A stretch of DNA of 64,000 bases, taken from assembly GCA_013396525.1 (NCBI GenBank), contig VWYX01000258.1, positions 124,001-188,000 of the forward strand. Reading direction: 5' to 3'. Of this stretch, positions 23,926-39,012 are shown one piece after another. The stretch comes from Chaetorhynchus papuensis. Its lineage: Eukaryota > Chordata > Aves > Passeriformes > Rhipiduridae. Made by a program: the position numbers and the translations under genes. Position 1 is the first letter of the stretch; each line of letters begins with the position of its first letter. The notes under the pieces are model-generated. The model saw only the letters and a list, made by a program, of their open reading frames with translations, made no database searches and was not told where the DNA came from.

Positions 23926-26900
23926 TGTGTTAAAATTAGCAGTCTGTTAAGGAAACTTACTAAAAGCAACGTACCCAACTTTAAAAAAAATTCCCTATAA
24001 AGGCTGTCTACTAAAAGTGCAGCATGGAATATTTTATTGTAGCTAAAACTTTTGAAACTCTACAGATTTTAATTTGGCATCACACTTGTCAAGTAGCTCT
24101 GCTACTTGCATAGTGCAGGTATTCATATCCTCTTTCAAAGATGAAGATATAAAACTTCTTTTTTGATGACTTTCTAGAAAATGTAGTCCTACAGTTCTGG
24201 TAATAAGGAACGGCTGCCAGCAAAATCCCTGTAATGATCATCACCAACACACTTTAAGATAGAGTCCAACTACTTTGGAAATTCTCTCATTAATTTTGGT
24301 AAATGTTCACTTTAGAACATAATGTATTTTATTATTATACAGTTAGAAATATGGGCATATTGATTTGTGTGGAGAATTGAAATGTTGCCCTTCACCAATT
24401 TTTGGCTTCGTCATTGCTGAAACTGCTCCTGATGTTCTTGTGTTTCTTACTGTTTGCACATGTCAATATTAAACCTTCCAGACATTCTAATTTGTTTTTT
24501 AAATATCAAGATTTAAAAAAAAAAAAAAATTATTCTCAGATTATACTTATCTGAATTTCAAGGTATGAGTTAATTTTTTTTCTCCCATAGGTCATCAAGC
24601 TTTAGCTTGATCTTTTTATAGAGAAAGATTTCTCATTGCTATAAAGCATTTTCTTCTGTATGGTGTTTGGATAGTTGATTGGACTCTCACTTTCTCCCAA
24701 CCCCTTAACCCTGGAAAAATGAAATTTTATTGAGGTTGGAGGAATAAACAAAAATCAAAAAGGTTGTAAAAAAATCAAAATATTTACTTTAGCTGGAAGT
24801 CAGAATTATTCCTCCAAAGGGGTATCTTAAGAAAGATAATTATAGAAGTTAGTGCTCTTACCGTGCATTAAAAATAGAGTTTTATTTAAAATTCTCACAT
24901 TATTTTTCATTAAGCCTAAAAAATTGGTATTATAGATAGGTACTTTGAAAAAAAACCCAAAACCCCACACCAAATACCCATGCTGCTATCCTTCTACCCA
25001 CCCCAAATCTCCTTTCTAAATCCTATTTACTGCCACAATTTAGGAGTCAAATGGTCCTCTCTATTTTTTGCTCCACTCACAAGTCCTCAGGATTATGAAA
25101 CTGCGGTTTTAATGTGTAAAAATGTAATAATTACATGAAAATGAAGCTAACAAAGCTCAGTCCATATAGGAAACTGAAATCTCATAATGGCATCCCAGTT
25201 AGTCACTGTCTGGCTTTGTGAACACTGATGTTCACAAGTCTTATTCATAAACGGTACCAGCTCACTCACAACTATGTGCATGAAACTAAATAATCTCACT
25301 TAGAGCCAAAGGGGCATTTACAGCTGCTTTCTTTCTCTGGCTTCTCCTATCCACTCAGATTCATGCAAAAATTTGTTGCAACCTTCAGCTACCAGGCCAG
25401 ATTACACATTTTCAGGTCTATCTACATCTCAGATGCTGCACAGCAATCTTTTATGTCTTCTGCTCGTAAGCAACATCGCCCAGTTTAGGATTATGAGCCC
25501 TATGAGTAGGAAGCCTAGAAAATATGCATTAAACCTGTCCAGAGTTTTAAGTGTTCTATATGGAGCATCCTCCTTCCTCTCATATGAGTATGGAATTCCT
25601 TTATATGAGCCCTGACACACTTTATTTTCCTGTATACAGCCTGGAGCCAAAAGTGACTGGCTTCCTGGCACCGTGTATTAAGTTTCCTTGTTTCAAACTG
25701 CAGACACAATTTGCAAACATCCAGTCCCTGTGAGGATTTCCACCACTTTCCTTATTCAGACCTGCTTTCAAGAGCATGAAGTTTAAAACGCCAATAAACA
25801 TCTGTTTCAGAGATGGGTTAACTGTGAGCAACCTGCACAGCCTGCTCAGTGGTGAGATGAGGCTGTTTACCATTTCCTGCCTTGACTCAGACTTCCTATG
25901 CAAATGTTAACAATATTTTTCCCCCATGTGGGCAAAATTCCCATAGCAAAGTCACATCAAGATGATAAACAAATTTATTGTTTTTTAAATGCAGTTATTA
26001 TGATGATGAGAGACAAATAAAATCAGTGTTATCAGAGAAATAATTTAAAAATTTTTCTTATAGCCAAATAAATACTAAATAAAATGCTTTCTCATGCTCG
26101 CAACCATTGTCAACTTTTCCTTTCCTTTTTCTTTGAACCCTCTCTGCCTTATCAGTACAGAAACCTATCTCCTTCTTTCTGAAACTTGTGGACCAGCTTT
26201 ACCCCATTGCTCACCTGTTCTATTAAAAAAATCTCACTGCAAAAAAAAGCTTGCAGATTTCCACCTCCATTGGATCACTAAAAAAAGGCTCTAGGAAAAA
26301 AAAGTATTTATCTCACATCATTTATTTTACAGACCAGCCTCCCAACTGGTTGCTGCTCCCCAGTAAGGGGTAAAGCAGAAGCACAATCTGAAGCTGTCTT
26401 TAATACCACAGACTGTGCTCCAAACTCTCATTATTTTTGGTTCTTTCAGCAGCTATCCTTAGTATATCCTTCTAACATTATGCTTTCTATCAGGTGTCTG
26501 AACCTATTTTTATTACTTCTTGCTTGCTTCCACTAGTTTAGCAAATTATATATTGTGGTATCTTTTGTATTTTTGTTTCAGTAATGACACTGAGTCTTAT
26601 ATTCACTAACTACTGTCACAAATATGACATTTCAGTAAATTCCAGCGAATCTTTTCATTTTTCAATCCTAATAAAGTCTACTTTAAACTTTTCTTCTGTT
26701 TAGATCCTTACAATCTAAGGGTTTTTTTCTTTTTTTACCATTTTAAGCTCTGAAAGTCAGTGGCATACATGGCAATGTTGCATTATACCAGTATTAAGGT
26801 GAGGTGTAGTGACAATTTTAGGTAGACTATCCATCATTGATTTTGTACTCCTAACAGTACAATCTGAGAAACATATTTTTCTTCAGCACTGCAACTGCAC

Positions 26901-28514
26901 TACACTGAGGAACTGACAGATTTTTCACACAATAACTCCCAAACTTTTTCTGTTTCTTGGCCAGAAATCTGTGACATCTCTCCTTTTTGTGCATACATTG
27001 ATTTTTCATTTGCATTTTTGATTTATTATCATATACTTGTCAGTTGACCTACCATCTAAATCTTTCTGCATTGTTTCTAATTATAATACAGGTATAACAA
27101 AGAGATATGTTCCTTGAGTCTTTTTCTCCTAAATTCGACTAGAGGATAATAAATTGTGTTCTTAGTATAGAAATAAAAAAGGTCTACTTTATGTACATGT
27201 GTTATTGGGGAAAAGAAAAGAGACAGCAGGAAGCAATAAAGAGGTATAGTCCAATTCTGCATTCTGGAAAGAAAAGGGTCCAATATCATTCATGGTGTCA
27301 GAAGTAATGTTTCTGGGAAGTGTAGGGATGGGTTATGATTACCATCTATCATTCCTCTGAGAATGAAGTCCACAGAGTAGCTCTCAGGCCAATTATTTTT
27401 CAAATTTGCATTGGAAGCTCGTCTCATTGTAGCACTTCACACCATGCCATACCTTTTTACTAACTGTGGTTGTTTCAAATCTTGAGCACTTAGTAAAGTA
27501 TTTCTTTCTTTATGATACACCTCATATTTTACTTTGCTTATTAGAAAATATCAAGAAAGTAATTTGTAACAACAGATACCTATTTGACCTTACTAGTTAA
27601 GGTGTAGTACTTCAAGGATAAACACATTTTGGTTTGTCAGACCCATGAAATCTGCCAAGCAAGTACTTTCTTTTCTCTTGCATCCTATCAGAGGAAAAGA
27701 TAACTTCTGATACCTGGGGAAAGGCGTGGATATTCTCCTTTCTTCCGGGGAAAGTCCTAAGGATGAGGCCGCAGTCAAATCTCTGTTCATAAAAGAGATT
27801 CCAGAAGGTTGAGGACATTTCCAGAAGGCTGAGGCAGCCTTTATGTAAAAGTTAATTTCAGAGCTGGTGTGGGTACAAAGATAACCTCAGTGGAGAAGAA
27901 ACAACAATGAAAAACTGATGCTGCAACAAAGAACATGTAATTTGGGGGCAATCTAATTTTAATAATCATATTGATTAGAGTTAGGCAATTTAAAAGTACA
28001 TGCAGGCACAAAGGAAGAAACAGGTGATGTGACAGACAAGAACTTCAAGATCTGAAAGATAAGGATCAACACTGGCTGGTGGACTTGCCAGCCTCTGACA
28101 GGGAAAGGAACCAGGAGACAGAGTTTAAGAGGTTCAAAGAGAGGAACAGAATTCAGGAGACGATGCAGATACAGCAGCATCCAAAAAAGAAAAAACACTT
28201 AAGGTCTTAAGAAATAATAGAAGGATCTAGACTCTGCAGCAATTAGTGAGACTTGACAAGACTTACCCAGTTTTACTTACTAGCAGTAGGTGCTAAGGAT
28301 GCTAAGCATCCTATATTCTTTGCTAATAAAGTGGTTCAAGGAATTACTTGGTGCATTTCTGCTTTAGCATCTCCCAATAAGAGAAACTAGCAATTTCACA
28401 TTTCATTGTGAGGATTCAGGCCCCTAAAGGGAAGTACAAGAAACCCAGAGAGGGACTTTCAACCCTTTCATAGTTATTATGCCATATAACTAAATGTCAT
28501 GTAGTTATAGCAGA
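23926..28514. other. Unique AT-rich non-coding DNA
   Basis: No coding region or repeat family recognised. Small features only: an 18-bp inverted repeat at 24593-24610 and a 19-bp near-tandem duplication at 27799-27837. Short overlapping frames at 25373-25903 on both strands show no motif. Confidence 0.5.
27799..27837. repeat. Two near-identical 19-bp direct repeats
   Basis: 'ttccagaaggttgaggaca' at 27799-27817 and 'ttccagaaggctgaggcag' at 27819-27837, with a 20-bp period. Confidence 0.8.
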
Positions 28515-28779
28515 AAGGCTGATGCCTTTAAACTGAAAGTGGGTAGATTTAGATTATATATTAGGAAGAGATTCTTCACTATGGGAGTGGTGAGGAACTG
28601 GAACAGGCTCCCCAGAGAAGTTGTGGATGCTCCATCCCTCGAGCTGTTCAAGGCTGGTTTGGATGGGTCTTTGAGCAACTTGGTCATGCTGAAGATCTCT
28701 CTGCCCATGACAGGTGGGTTGGAACCAGATGGCTTTTAAAGTCGCTTTCAAACCAAACTATTTTTTGATTCTGTGATGA
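28515..28779 (+). mobile_element. CR1 LINE 3' fragment with ORF2 C-terminal remnant
   Basis: CR1 end in plus orientation, the best preserved in the window: 'tagatttagattatatatta', 'gaagagattcttcact', 'ggtgaggaactggaacaggc', 'cccagagaagttgtggatgc' and 'ggttggaaccagatgg', ending 'gattctgtgatga'. The frame covering 28494-28739 still reads the characteristic end of the CR1 polymerase frame, including NRLPREVV and SLELFKAGLDGSL, so the copy retains the last codons of ORF2 plus the 3' UTR. It lacks the reverse transcriptase and endonuclease domains and is inactive. Confidence 0.93.
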
Positions 28780-31700
28780 TTTCCTCTCTCATCTGCTTCA
28801 GCTTGCATCTAGAGTGTGGATCAAAATGTTCCTTTAATCAGCAAGGCTTGTTGAACAAAATGTGTTCCCTCAATCAGCAGCCCAGGCTGTTGTAACACTA
28901 GCTGCCTTCTTCCCGTTCTGGATTACAAGAGCCTGCCATTCAAAAAGAGTTACTCTTTTTCCCATTTACTCTCTGTGGCAAAATGACAATGACTTTATTT
29001 TAGATTTTTACATTATGGCTCAAAAATAAAATTATGCAATATAATATATCTGAAATTATCTTTATGGAAGTTCTGGTGTCAGGACTTGTCCAGAAATATG
29101 TCAAGGACCTGATGTAGCTCTTACTGGAATGTTAATTGAAGCTGTATTAAAGCCATACGAATCCCCTCTGCAAACTACATTTATATCTCAAAACTAGATT
29201 AGGTTATGAAGAAAAAAATTAAAATATAAAAACTCATGCAGAAAAAGAGTGTGTCTCCTGATGCAGGGATAGTATATTATGCTTTGCAAAGATGGTTACT
29301 ATAAACAGCAGTAGTCCTGCATGAACTGTATGGAAATGAATTTCATTTCAGTACACTGCATTAGAGATCCAAAGTCCAACTTTGTCATTATAATTTTTCA
29401 TACAATTACATGTGGGTCTTATCTTGCTAAAGATTCTCTCTGTCTTTTACTGCCTCTGGCTGTCATCTGGAAGAAAGTTCTCGATCATAATGTAAAAGAC
29501 TTTCCAAACCCAGAAGTTAATGGCCATAGCAATAACTGCTATTTATGCATTCTACTCCCCAAAACCTCTGAAGCATCAGCAACATCTGCAAATTCAGAAA
29601 GGCATATGCCAAAGAATGTGCTAACAGTAGCTTACTGGCAGCAGCATGATCATGGATTTGGGACCATTTCACCTTAAGAATCAGTCTTCTCCAGATTTTG
29701 TAAGTGGTTTTATTTGGCAGACTTTACAATAGCTTACTTCAAAATTAACTTGGTGATTAGGTACCTATCCTAAAATAAGCATCTAAGTCACAGAACGTTG
29801 CGGCAACTTCATGTACTGTCTCCACAGAAAACCTAAAGGCGGTGTAAATAGAGGGACTGGCAGACACTCTTGTTCTAGTCTGGTTTTAAATAATTAGGGT
29901 AGGGTTGCAGCAAAACTAAACTAGATGTGAAAATATGGATTCTTCTGACTGCTCCATTTTCTGACGTCTCCCTTTCAGCACACTCTTCTAAAAGACAAAA
30001 CATTCCTATATGATGTGAGATCTTTCGACTTGAATGCATAATTTATCTATGCAATTCCTATTTCAGAATCTATTGTTTTGAAGAAGTCTCTGGTTCAACG
30101 ATTTTTTAAAAAATCTGTCTCAAATTATCTGCTGCATTTCAGGGTTAACCCTCAAAGTACTCTGCCATTCATATTCCACACAGCAAATCAACGACTGCTG
30201 CTCATTTGTGATTCCTGCCAAATCGCTACACTCAGCTCAGACTGAATAGCTCAAGACCCTAATATGGTGACAGCTGCTGGCAATGTTATTCTGTAAAATG
30301 AATAGCTGGATAGTATTCTATCAGCTAACAGCACACAGTCTTCTGAGATCTTATTTGAATATAGGTGTTGATAGCACATTTCCTTGTAACCCATATGTAC
30401 TTCACAATATGCTGTTTGTTCCTATTGCAATAATTATAGCTGCTTGCATTTCTTTAAGTTCATACAAATTCTTGCAGGATCAGGGTTAAACTTCAAAATT
30501 AGGCAGTCAAATGAAAGTGCAAGTTCTTTTTTCTTTTTTTAACTGGTTAACATCATCTCATGTAGTAAATGCTTTTGTCCACAATAAATAATGATAATTA
30601 GGAAACTAGAATATGCCTACACCAGTCAGTGAGAGCACTTTCTAACATAGGCAAGAACAAGAAAACAATATCATAGCAGCCACAAAATCATGTTTTTCAT
30701 AAACTAATCAATCTTCAGATTAGAATTTGTTCCATTTCCTACCTCCACTATTTTTGCTGAAATTCTCTTCCACGTTTCCCTGCCTTACAGCACACATCCC
30801 TACAGTGCCCTACAGCACTTTTTTTTTTTCTGTTTTTAAAGCTAAACAGCTCATCTCATTCTTTGTTGCCAAAAACGTGGACTATTTACAAGCAATATTC
30901 ACTAGTTCCCAGACCCTGCTCTACAATCTAAAGAAATCCATTTAGTCTCATGCTGTAATACAGGTATTTCTTACTGACTCTGATCTTTCTCCACTTCCTT
31001 TTAGAAAACATGATCAGGCCTCCATATACAATGGTGCTTGCTCTCTAAATACCTAGCATGAAATGATTTATATAACAGCCAAACCAGTATTTTGTCTTCA
31101 AACCTGCACTAGTGGCTTAAGTGGACTCCCTTGAGAAAAATTTGGGTATTTTACAATACCAATGTGGTCAGGTGTCTATATCAATGAGAACTGTCTGCAT
31201 TGTAAAGTCTGGCCACAGGGAATCAGCAATAAGAGTAGCGTAACTGTTACAATGTGTGCTAAACTTCAGAAATTATAGAAAATTTGGGACATTCTGCCTC
31301 CTTTCTTAAACTGAGTTGCAAATTGTACTGCCACATGTGGCCATAAAATGTAAACTCAACCACAGAAATGGCCTGGACAGAAAGAAACCAAAACAAAACC
31401 ACCTTCCCCATGCTGTCTCCTGTCCTACACACGCAGCCCTGGAGGGTATGGGCAGTGACACAGGGGCAGCCAGAAGCTGGAGAGGTAGTTATAAACAAAT
31501 ACAAAAAGAGACAAAAGAATTGCAGCTAGCTTCTATTAATCCTCAGTGCCTTTTGTATTGCTGCAAGTATTTTATATTGATTTTCAGCTAGATTTTTAAT
31601 GGGGGGAGGGCAGTTGGCTTGGGCTTTTTTTTAAACAAAGCAAGTTTTGAAAAAGGAGCATCAAACTTGAAGCTGAGAAGCTGAGAGCAGTATCTCTTTA

Positions 31701-34700
31701 ATTTGGTTAATTTGTGAGAGAAAGAGTTAGTGGTTAAGCAGCAGGTGAGTATTGGTGAGACTGAACATTAGATACTGCCCTACAAATGTATTTTGTTGCA
31801 ACAAAGGGAAACTTAATGCAAAAACATAATTTAAAGACCTAGAAGTAGAGTACTTGAAATACACTGGCTTTAGGCAAGTCCTTTCATGTACATTTAAATT
31901 ATCTATGGACTCAAGTAGAGTCTCCAGAGGGGGCTTGCAGGTTTCGCAGTCAATGTTCAAGCCCTGTTTTAACACCGTGAACAAGAACTAGAACAGGCCT
32001 GAATGTGCAGCTATCAACCATGTGTAATAAACAAAGTCATTACTCCCCACGGTGAGCAGAGAGGCCTCCTGCCGCATTTTGACTCCCTCTCTGTACTTAA
32101 AAGAGCAATTCAGAGCAGGAAGCTAACCCAGGTGCCAGGAACCAGCCTCAGGAAGTGGCTTTTTCTCTCTACTCCTTTCTCTAACCTACTAGTTTAGGCA
32201 CCTATGATTATTCCAGACTAAAACTCACACCCCAACAATGAGTAATTTGAGAATTTTCTCTGTACTCAAGTTCAAATTTATGCTGAGATTATTAATGAAA
32301 AATTTTACATTACATCCACTGCAAGACTGATCTTGGAGGAATTTCATTAATATTTCCCCTTTAACAAAATCCATTATCATCTCTGCTTTAGCTGATTCCT
32401 CACTTCCTTATAATTCCTGTACCATTCTCTGTCTTCAGCAGATTAAGTACTAATTGCCTGGATAAGACTGTGGTAGATTTATTTCTAAACTTATTTAATG
32501 ACAATGGGTTAATCAGACTTACTGAACTTTTGGGGAGCAGTGTGTTTCATTTTAACCATTTCTATTAGTAGTTTCTAAGCGGTTCTTGTTTTCTGTTGTC
32601 CAGAAGTACTTTCAGTTGTTCTTTTCTCCAAGAAACTTCACAAACCTTGCAGTTTACTGAGCTCAAACCAATCGTTCTGTAGTGTGACACATTTTTGCCC
32701 AATCTCTTCACTGAAATTTAAGTGTGTTCAGATTCTGAGTTCAAGGTTCAGTGTAATACAACATAGGAACCACAGAAAACATCATCCACCTTTTTGAGCT
32801 TATGGGTTGTATTTGCACCAATAATTAGGGTCAACCTTAAAGTTACCCTTGCTCTGTGTCAGTCAGGGTCAAGGACCCAAATTTCTCAGGTTAATGGTCA
32901 GAAATACCAAGCAAGAAATATCCTGTAGGTACAGTCTATTCACCTTCATAGCTCAGTTTAAACTTGATAATTCTCTGTATCTATGTCTTTGTTCAGATAA
33001 CAACATAAAATTTCATGTACCATATATGTTACCGTAAGAGAAAAGATTAAGTGGAGGAGAACTATATTTTGCCAACAGTTTGCAGCATAAGAAGAACACC
33101 AAAAAATGAAGTTATTTGCTGGGAGTGTGTCAGTGTAACAGTGAAGCATGTTGTCACACTCCCCACCACTCTCATAGTTTGGTGACCCATAAAACCTGAA
33201 GTCTTTTGCTCTGTCCTTGTTGCCATCCAGACTGCTCTGTCCTGCAATCCTGCCTCACTTGCAGAAATGATGGCATTTACATTCTTCTCTCAGCCTAACC
33301 CTGCTCCTTTCACTGGCACATCTCTCAGCTTTGCAGGGTACAAGGCAGTCAGCATGATCTCCACCACACATAAAAACCTTAAACTCCTTTCTCAAAAACC
33401 CTTCACACCTGCATAAAGTACAGAGCAGCCTGAAAAGACCCTGCATTATTAGAAAGGCTGCACTTTGAGTGTGGACCATACAGTGTGGATAAAACAAGCA
33501 TGAATGATAGGATATAGATGAAGAAGAAGGCTCAGGTAGCCTAGAAGGGACAATGCCAGTGAAGGCAAACCTGCAATGGCAGCTTGCCCAGCAACACAAA
33601 GACCTGATACATTTGTGAATGTGATTCGAGGACATGCTACTGCTTTACAAATACCCTGCCAGTGCATCAAAAAAATTTTACAGAAATAAGGACTTTTAAG
33701 TCACTTGGCCGGGTAGTCAAAAGAAAAAAACAGAGGTGTTTAAATATGCCAAGATAATGTAAAAAATAGAATTTGTACATTTGTCAAAAAATAGCTAATA
33801 ACATAAACAGCTAGGTAGGGACAAAACAAGATGCAGATGGGAACCTAAACTGGCACTTCTTATCTTCTGAGTGCTTGACTTCACAACCTTAATACTACAG
33901 GTTTTGAATGAATAATATCCTTGTTTTGTTTTAAGAACACTACAGCCACAGATAACACACCAGACAGAAGACTCAGCAGTAGGGGAAAAAGTTGGGTTAT
34001 CACTTCATTTTACATTTTCATAGAGACTATCTCCTTTTTCTTAAGTATTTGATTATGTTTGAATTCTGAAAAATACCTCAAACATGAATCGACCAACAGC
34101 CTCCACTTTTTATTTACCATTTTTCAGGGAGGAATGGCTGTAAGGAGGCGTTTTCTGACTACTTGAAAACAGAATTTACATAGAGATTAACACACTTGAG
34201 ACATTCCACAGGACACAAATCTGTTTAATTGGTTTTTCTTGACTGTAATCATTCTATCCAAGATATTTTTTTTCCACACTTGAAAAATTACAGACAAAAA
34301 ATCCAGTTCGTAATCATCTTGCTGAACCATGCAGAAGTCTTCCATTAATTATCTATTGATACATTCTTTGCTCATTGGCTGAAAGTGCAGCTTTCTCTGT
34401 GAAGTTATAATATGAGCAAAAAAGCAAGAATGTCTCTACAAAGCAATGGCTGATATGAATGACTGGCTAGATGCTATGCAAACCTCCATGCTGGTAATGC
34501 CACCAGCTGACTCAGAAACTGTTGAAAGCTTCTAATCTGCTTCACTTTTGCCTCATTTCCTGCAGCATTTTTGCTTGATGGTGGAATTTTGACAAGGCGT
34601 TGCTGTGGCTTTGTTTCAATTTAGTTTATACACTCATCTAGCTATATCACACGTTTGGCAGCTACTAAAATATACTTCATTCTCCCGTATCCCCAGTGAT

Positions 34701-37700
34701 TTTACAGTCTTCATAATGTTCAGATCTTATCAGCCACTGAATTTCATCTTCTCAGAAAAGTGAAACTTCCCTTTCCTTCCTGTTCTTTGCCACCAAACAT
34801 TCCTTTTTATCATGATTTTCAAGCCTTCAAGTTTAGAGCATAGAGGTCAGTGAATTTGTCATCTTTACTTCTACAGAGTAAAGTTCCTGTGCATACTAAA
34901 ACAAGTACTAAATAGTTCTCAGAGGACACAACACACTAAACCCCTGCTAGAGCATTTCTTTGGAAGATTGTTATTCTATGAAACTCCTTGCATGACATTT
35001 ATTCAATCAAATTATAATTGACTTCTCTTATCCCATCCCCATAAAGAGTAAAGTATTAAAGTAGTGCGGTGAAGTGAAAAATAAGAATTGGTATATAAGG
35101 ATCATGCATTTTAAAAATGAGTTGTTAATCTGTCGATAAAATCAATAAACATTCCTGGGTATTCCTGTCTGTGAAAAAGATAAATATTTTGTTGTAAATA
35201 TAAAGAAGCCAGTTGCAAATTTTCTTGTCATTGCAAAGGTGCAATATATGATGTATTAACCTTTCAGCCCATAAGCATTTGTCTGTGTACTGGTTCTAAC
35301 TGGCACCAGTAAACATTATACTTTGTCAAGAAAAGAAATAATTTTTTGCTGAATGCAATGCATGATAAGGCCAGTCAAGGGAAATTAAGTTACAACTACT
35401 TTTTTCTTAGCAGGCCTCTTAATTAAAGTCAATTTAAAAAAAAACTTTATAACTGAAATATTCATGAGAGAAATAGTCTAACTAGAAAGTATTCATTTAA
35501 GATGCATTTTTGCATATTCAGTGATGCTTGTACAGCTGCTTAAACCTGTAATTGACATCAGGTCTTCTTGCTGATTTTCTGAGAAAATCCAGCTCAAGTA
35601 AGAAAGATTTTTTTCAGCCTTTCAAGACAGAAAACTGCAGAAAAGTGTATTCAAGAGGGATATTTGAAGTAGCATGCAGGAGCTAAAGCCTGTTAACAAA
35701 TAATGAAACTAAGGTTTAAGTCCCATAAATCTCACTGAGTTTCTTTTAATGTTTATAAACTGTTTACTGAAATAATAGTGTTTCTGTTTAGCAATGAATG
35801 CAACAGTGAGATATTTCTTCTTTAGGGGAAAATCTAAAAGGTAATGCTTTTTTCCTAATAAGATTTGTACTTAGTTATGGCATAGCACTGCTGATGTTGA
35901 AGGTTTAAAGCTGAGCAACAATAAGATTTTATTAATGTTTAGTGACAGTCTGCCTAGTAGAAAGGATGGAATTGATGGATAGTCATGCTTTTTACACCAC
36001 TTACTCGGTGACTCCATTATCTCCATGAGCACAGAATAAGGCTGTCAGGCACACATGAGAAGCCCAAGTTTTTCCAGCACCAAAAGGGATGCTACAGTAA
36101 TTTCATTCTGTACACTCAGTCCTCATTTCTCACATCAGAGGGGTTTTAGGCATAGAAGTAATCGGGTTTGTTGTGTTTTTTTAAAGTCAGATTAATTCCC
36201 TAATTCCCAATTCACCTAACATGAACAAAGACTTGCGCTGACACAGCACAAAGGAGGGAGGTGCTGCAGGAGAGAAGGAAGAAAAATAAAAGTCAACAGG
36301 CACTGAGATACAGCACTTTGTACCGTGAAACTACTGCTCAAATCAGGAGCAGCTTAATTTCTCTAGAGTAGGGAATGAGCAGCAGCTGTAATTACTGCCT
36401 TAAGTACAAACGCTCCCTCACTCCCCTGCCTTGGAGAGGCTGAGCTGCTGCTGGCCATTTAAGACAATTCACAGTTCCCTTGCCAGACTAAACAGTTATA
36501 TCCAATAACGCCTCTCACTTCTTCTCCCTTTTTAAGAGGAGTTTGTTTTTTAACATACATCATCCCAGTGATCTGGTTTCCATCAGGGCCTTTCAAAGGC
36601 AGAGACAGAGCTGAATGGACTGCAAACTGCAGAGCAGGCATGGAAAAGCCTCTTGTTAAAACGTGGCCCACAGGCTGCTGTAGCTACAGGTGCTGATGGA
36701 GGATGGTGGCTGCTGGAGCAAGCCTCTCAAACCTTCCCCACTGACAAGGGCTTTGTCACAACTTACATTTCCAGCTTTTTTTCACTTGTGGTCAGAAAAT
36801 AGTCCTATTTTTATTTAAATATTTCTGTTTGCAGAATTAAGCAGATTTCATGTCCTCACCCACTGGACTTAACTTGGTTTCTAAGATTTTTCAGAGGATT
36901 TTTCAAGGACAGACCTGGTTACACTCCAAGAGAAGAGGGAAAGTCTGCTGGGCAAACATGAGTGTATCCCAAGGCCACACACCTTCTCAAACATGTTTGG
37001 TCATATGCCTCCTGTAACCTCATTCAGACCACTCGTGTTCTCATCTCTTCCCAGCTTACTTAGTTTTTCTGTCCAAGCCTCAACAACACTGATGACAACA
37101 TAGGTGAAATAAGAACCCAAACTATGCAAGATTACATGAATTTTACTTACTGCAGCTCTGAAGCCTGTACCAAAAAAACCTACTTGCTATTGACCAAGTG
37201 GAAATTTCCACTCATGTCATAGTGTGCTAAAGCATATGATCATTTTTAGGTTTGAGCAAATACTTTTCATGCTCTAGGATTAGAATGAGGCATATTTGCT
37301 CCATTTGTATTTGAAAGGCTAATTCATTAGCACATTACGCCTACATCAAAACATTCATCTTCAGAGGTGCTAAAAAGTCATCTGTCAGTTTTCTAGAACT
37401 TTTAGTTCTATATTATCTTTACCCATATTACAAGAAAATTTTCTTTCATGCCAAAAAATATATCTGTGTTTTGCTGAATTTTCATGAAACCAGTATATCC
37501 TTCTCGCTGCATCTTAACTGTGTCTTTTCTTAATTCTTAAATGGACAGATTGGGATGACTATTCAGCTTGTAGTTCCACTGATGCCTCGGCACTGTTGTA
37601 CAAGTCTCTTTCCATACTCTGGTCAACACATAAAGGACGTAAGGATAATTCTTTCAAAAGAGAAAACACAGGCTCTGCAAATAATTCTGCTTTCTCTCTA

Positions 37701-37735
37701 GAATGCAGTTACATGCTTAGCTCTCAGCTACATCC

Positions 37736-37767
37736 TTCTTTCCTTCTTCCCTTCTTCCCTTCTTCCC
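37736..37767. repeat. (TTCTTCCC)n minisatellite-like tract
   Basis: Three exact 8-bp units TTCTTCCC at 37744, 37752 and 37760, preceded by one imperfect unit at 37736. Pure pyrimidine on the plus strand. Confidence 0.9.
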
Positions 37768-39012
37768 TTTATCCTCAGATTCCTAAGGGAACAAGAAATG
37801 TTCCTGAGAATATTTCTATTCTCATTTAACCAGTTAAATTCCTTAGTTGATGTGCCATACAGAGACCTACACATACTCCCTCAACAGTAAATCAGTAGCA
37901 GTATTAAAGCATTTTTCAGTAAGAATCGCTAGAGCACACCCAGGTTCCTAACGAAGAGGATTTTCTAAATACATTTTTTGTTACCTTGTTTTGCTTTATC
38001 ATCACTGTAAGCTGCAGCAGGCTTCACAAGCCTGAAGGACGGACAGGTGAGCAAGCAGAAACAGATGAAAGGCACTTTTTGAACAAGTCACTTCTGGCAG
38101 CATGGCAGAGGTTGATCTAAGAGGTTAGTCAGAGGCAGAGAAGATAAGAGCTCCGTGTGGCTATCCTAGACAGGCTGTAGGACAGCCTTGTGCAGCTGCT
38201 ATGCAGGAGGCAGGGAGGAAGCAGAAAAGACCAGGAATGCTCCCAACACCCTCAAAATGGCAACTACAGGAAGGGACAAAGGAAACGGACTAGAGGAAAA
38301 GAAAGCAGCAGTTATGTTCAAAGTTAAGTTGAAGTTTGAAACTGAGAACAAGAGGTTTTATTTAATACAATAACAGAGAGACAGCCATTGGGATTTAAAA
38401 AGAGGAATTATGTCTCTCTGTCAATAGAAAGGAATATTATTCTGGTAGCTTCATTTTGTAAGAATAGCAGAGGTAAGGGATTGGGAGCCCATTTGTGATA
38501 ATAGATTCAGAGCTCACATCTAACACAATTAAGTTTAATAAACAGTACCAAAAATATCTCTCCCCACATTCAGCATAACTGTGATATATTTAGCTACTGA
38601 AAGTATTTGTTGATCCTGCCTCTCCCTCTCACTTGCCCTTATGTCCACAGATGACAAAAATCTTTTCTTTCCAATTCTTTCTTAAGTGAGAAAAAGTATT
38701 TGATATTGAAGATGCTACCACCAGTATTGCTTTTCTTTAATCATGGAGAGACATTCAGCTGAACCCTTAACAATCAAATTTCACAGTGTTTACATAAAAG
38801 TGGATGTGGATACAATTCATTTCTGTGTGTTGTAAAGACGGTGGGTTTTATTCTGCAAAATGCGGCACATTTCCATATTTATCATTGTAAGCATAGAATT
38901 GCTTAAAGGCAGCACATCTTTAATTAATTTTTACTGCAGTGTGAAAAGAATCCTAAACCATTAATCATTTTCCTTTCACTATATACTGAAAGAAAATTTT
39001 CCTGTCTTGTTC

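Noticed and set aside
28494..28739. 81-codon frame as a small gene
   Set aside because: It is the translated end of a truncated CR1 element, not a host gene.
33255..33635. 126-codon minus frame, Cys-rich
   Set aside because: No conserved cysteine spacing or family; overlaps another frame on the same strand; length within chance for 64 kb.
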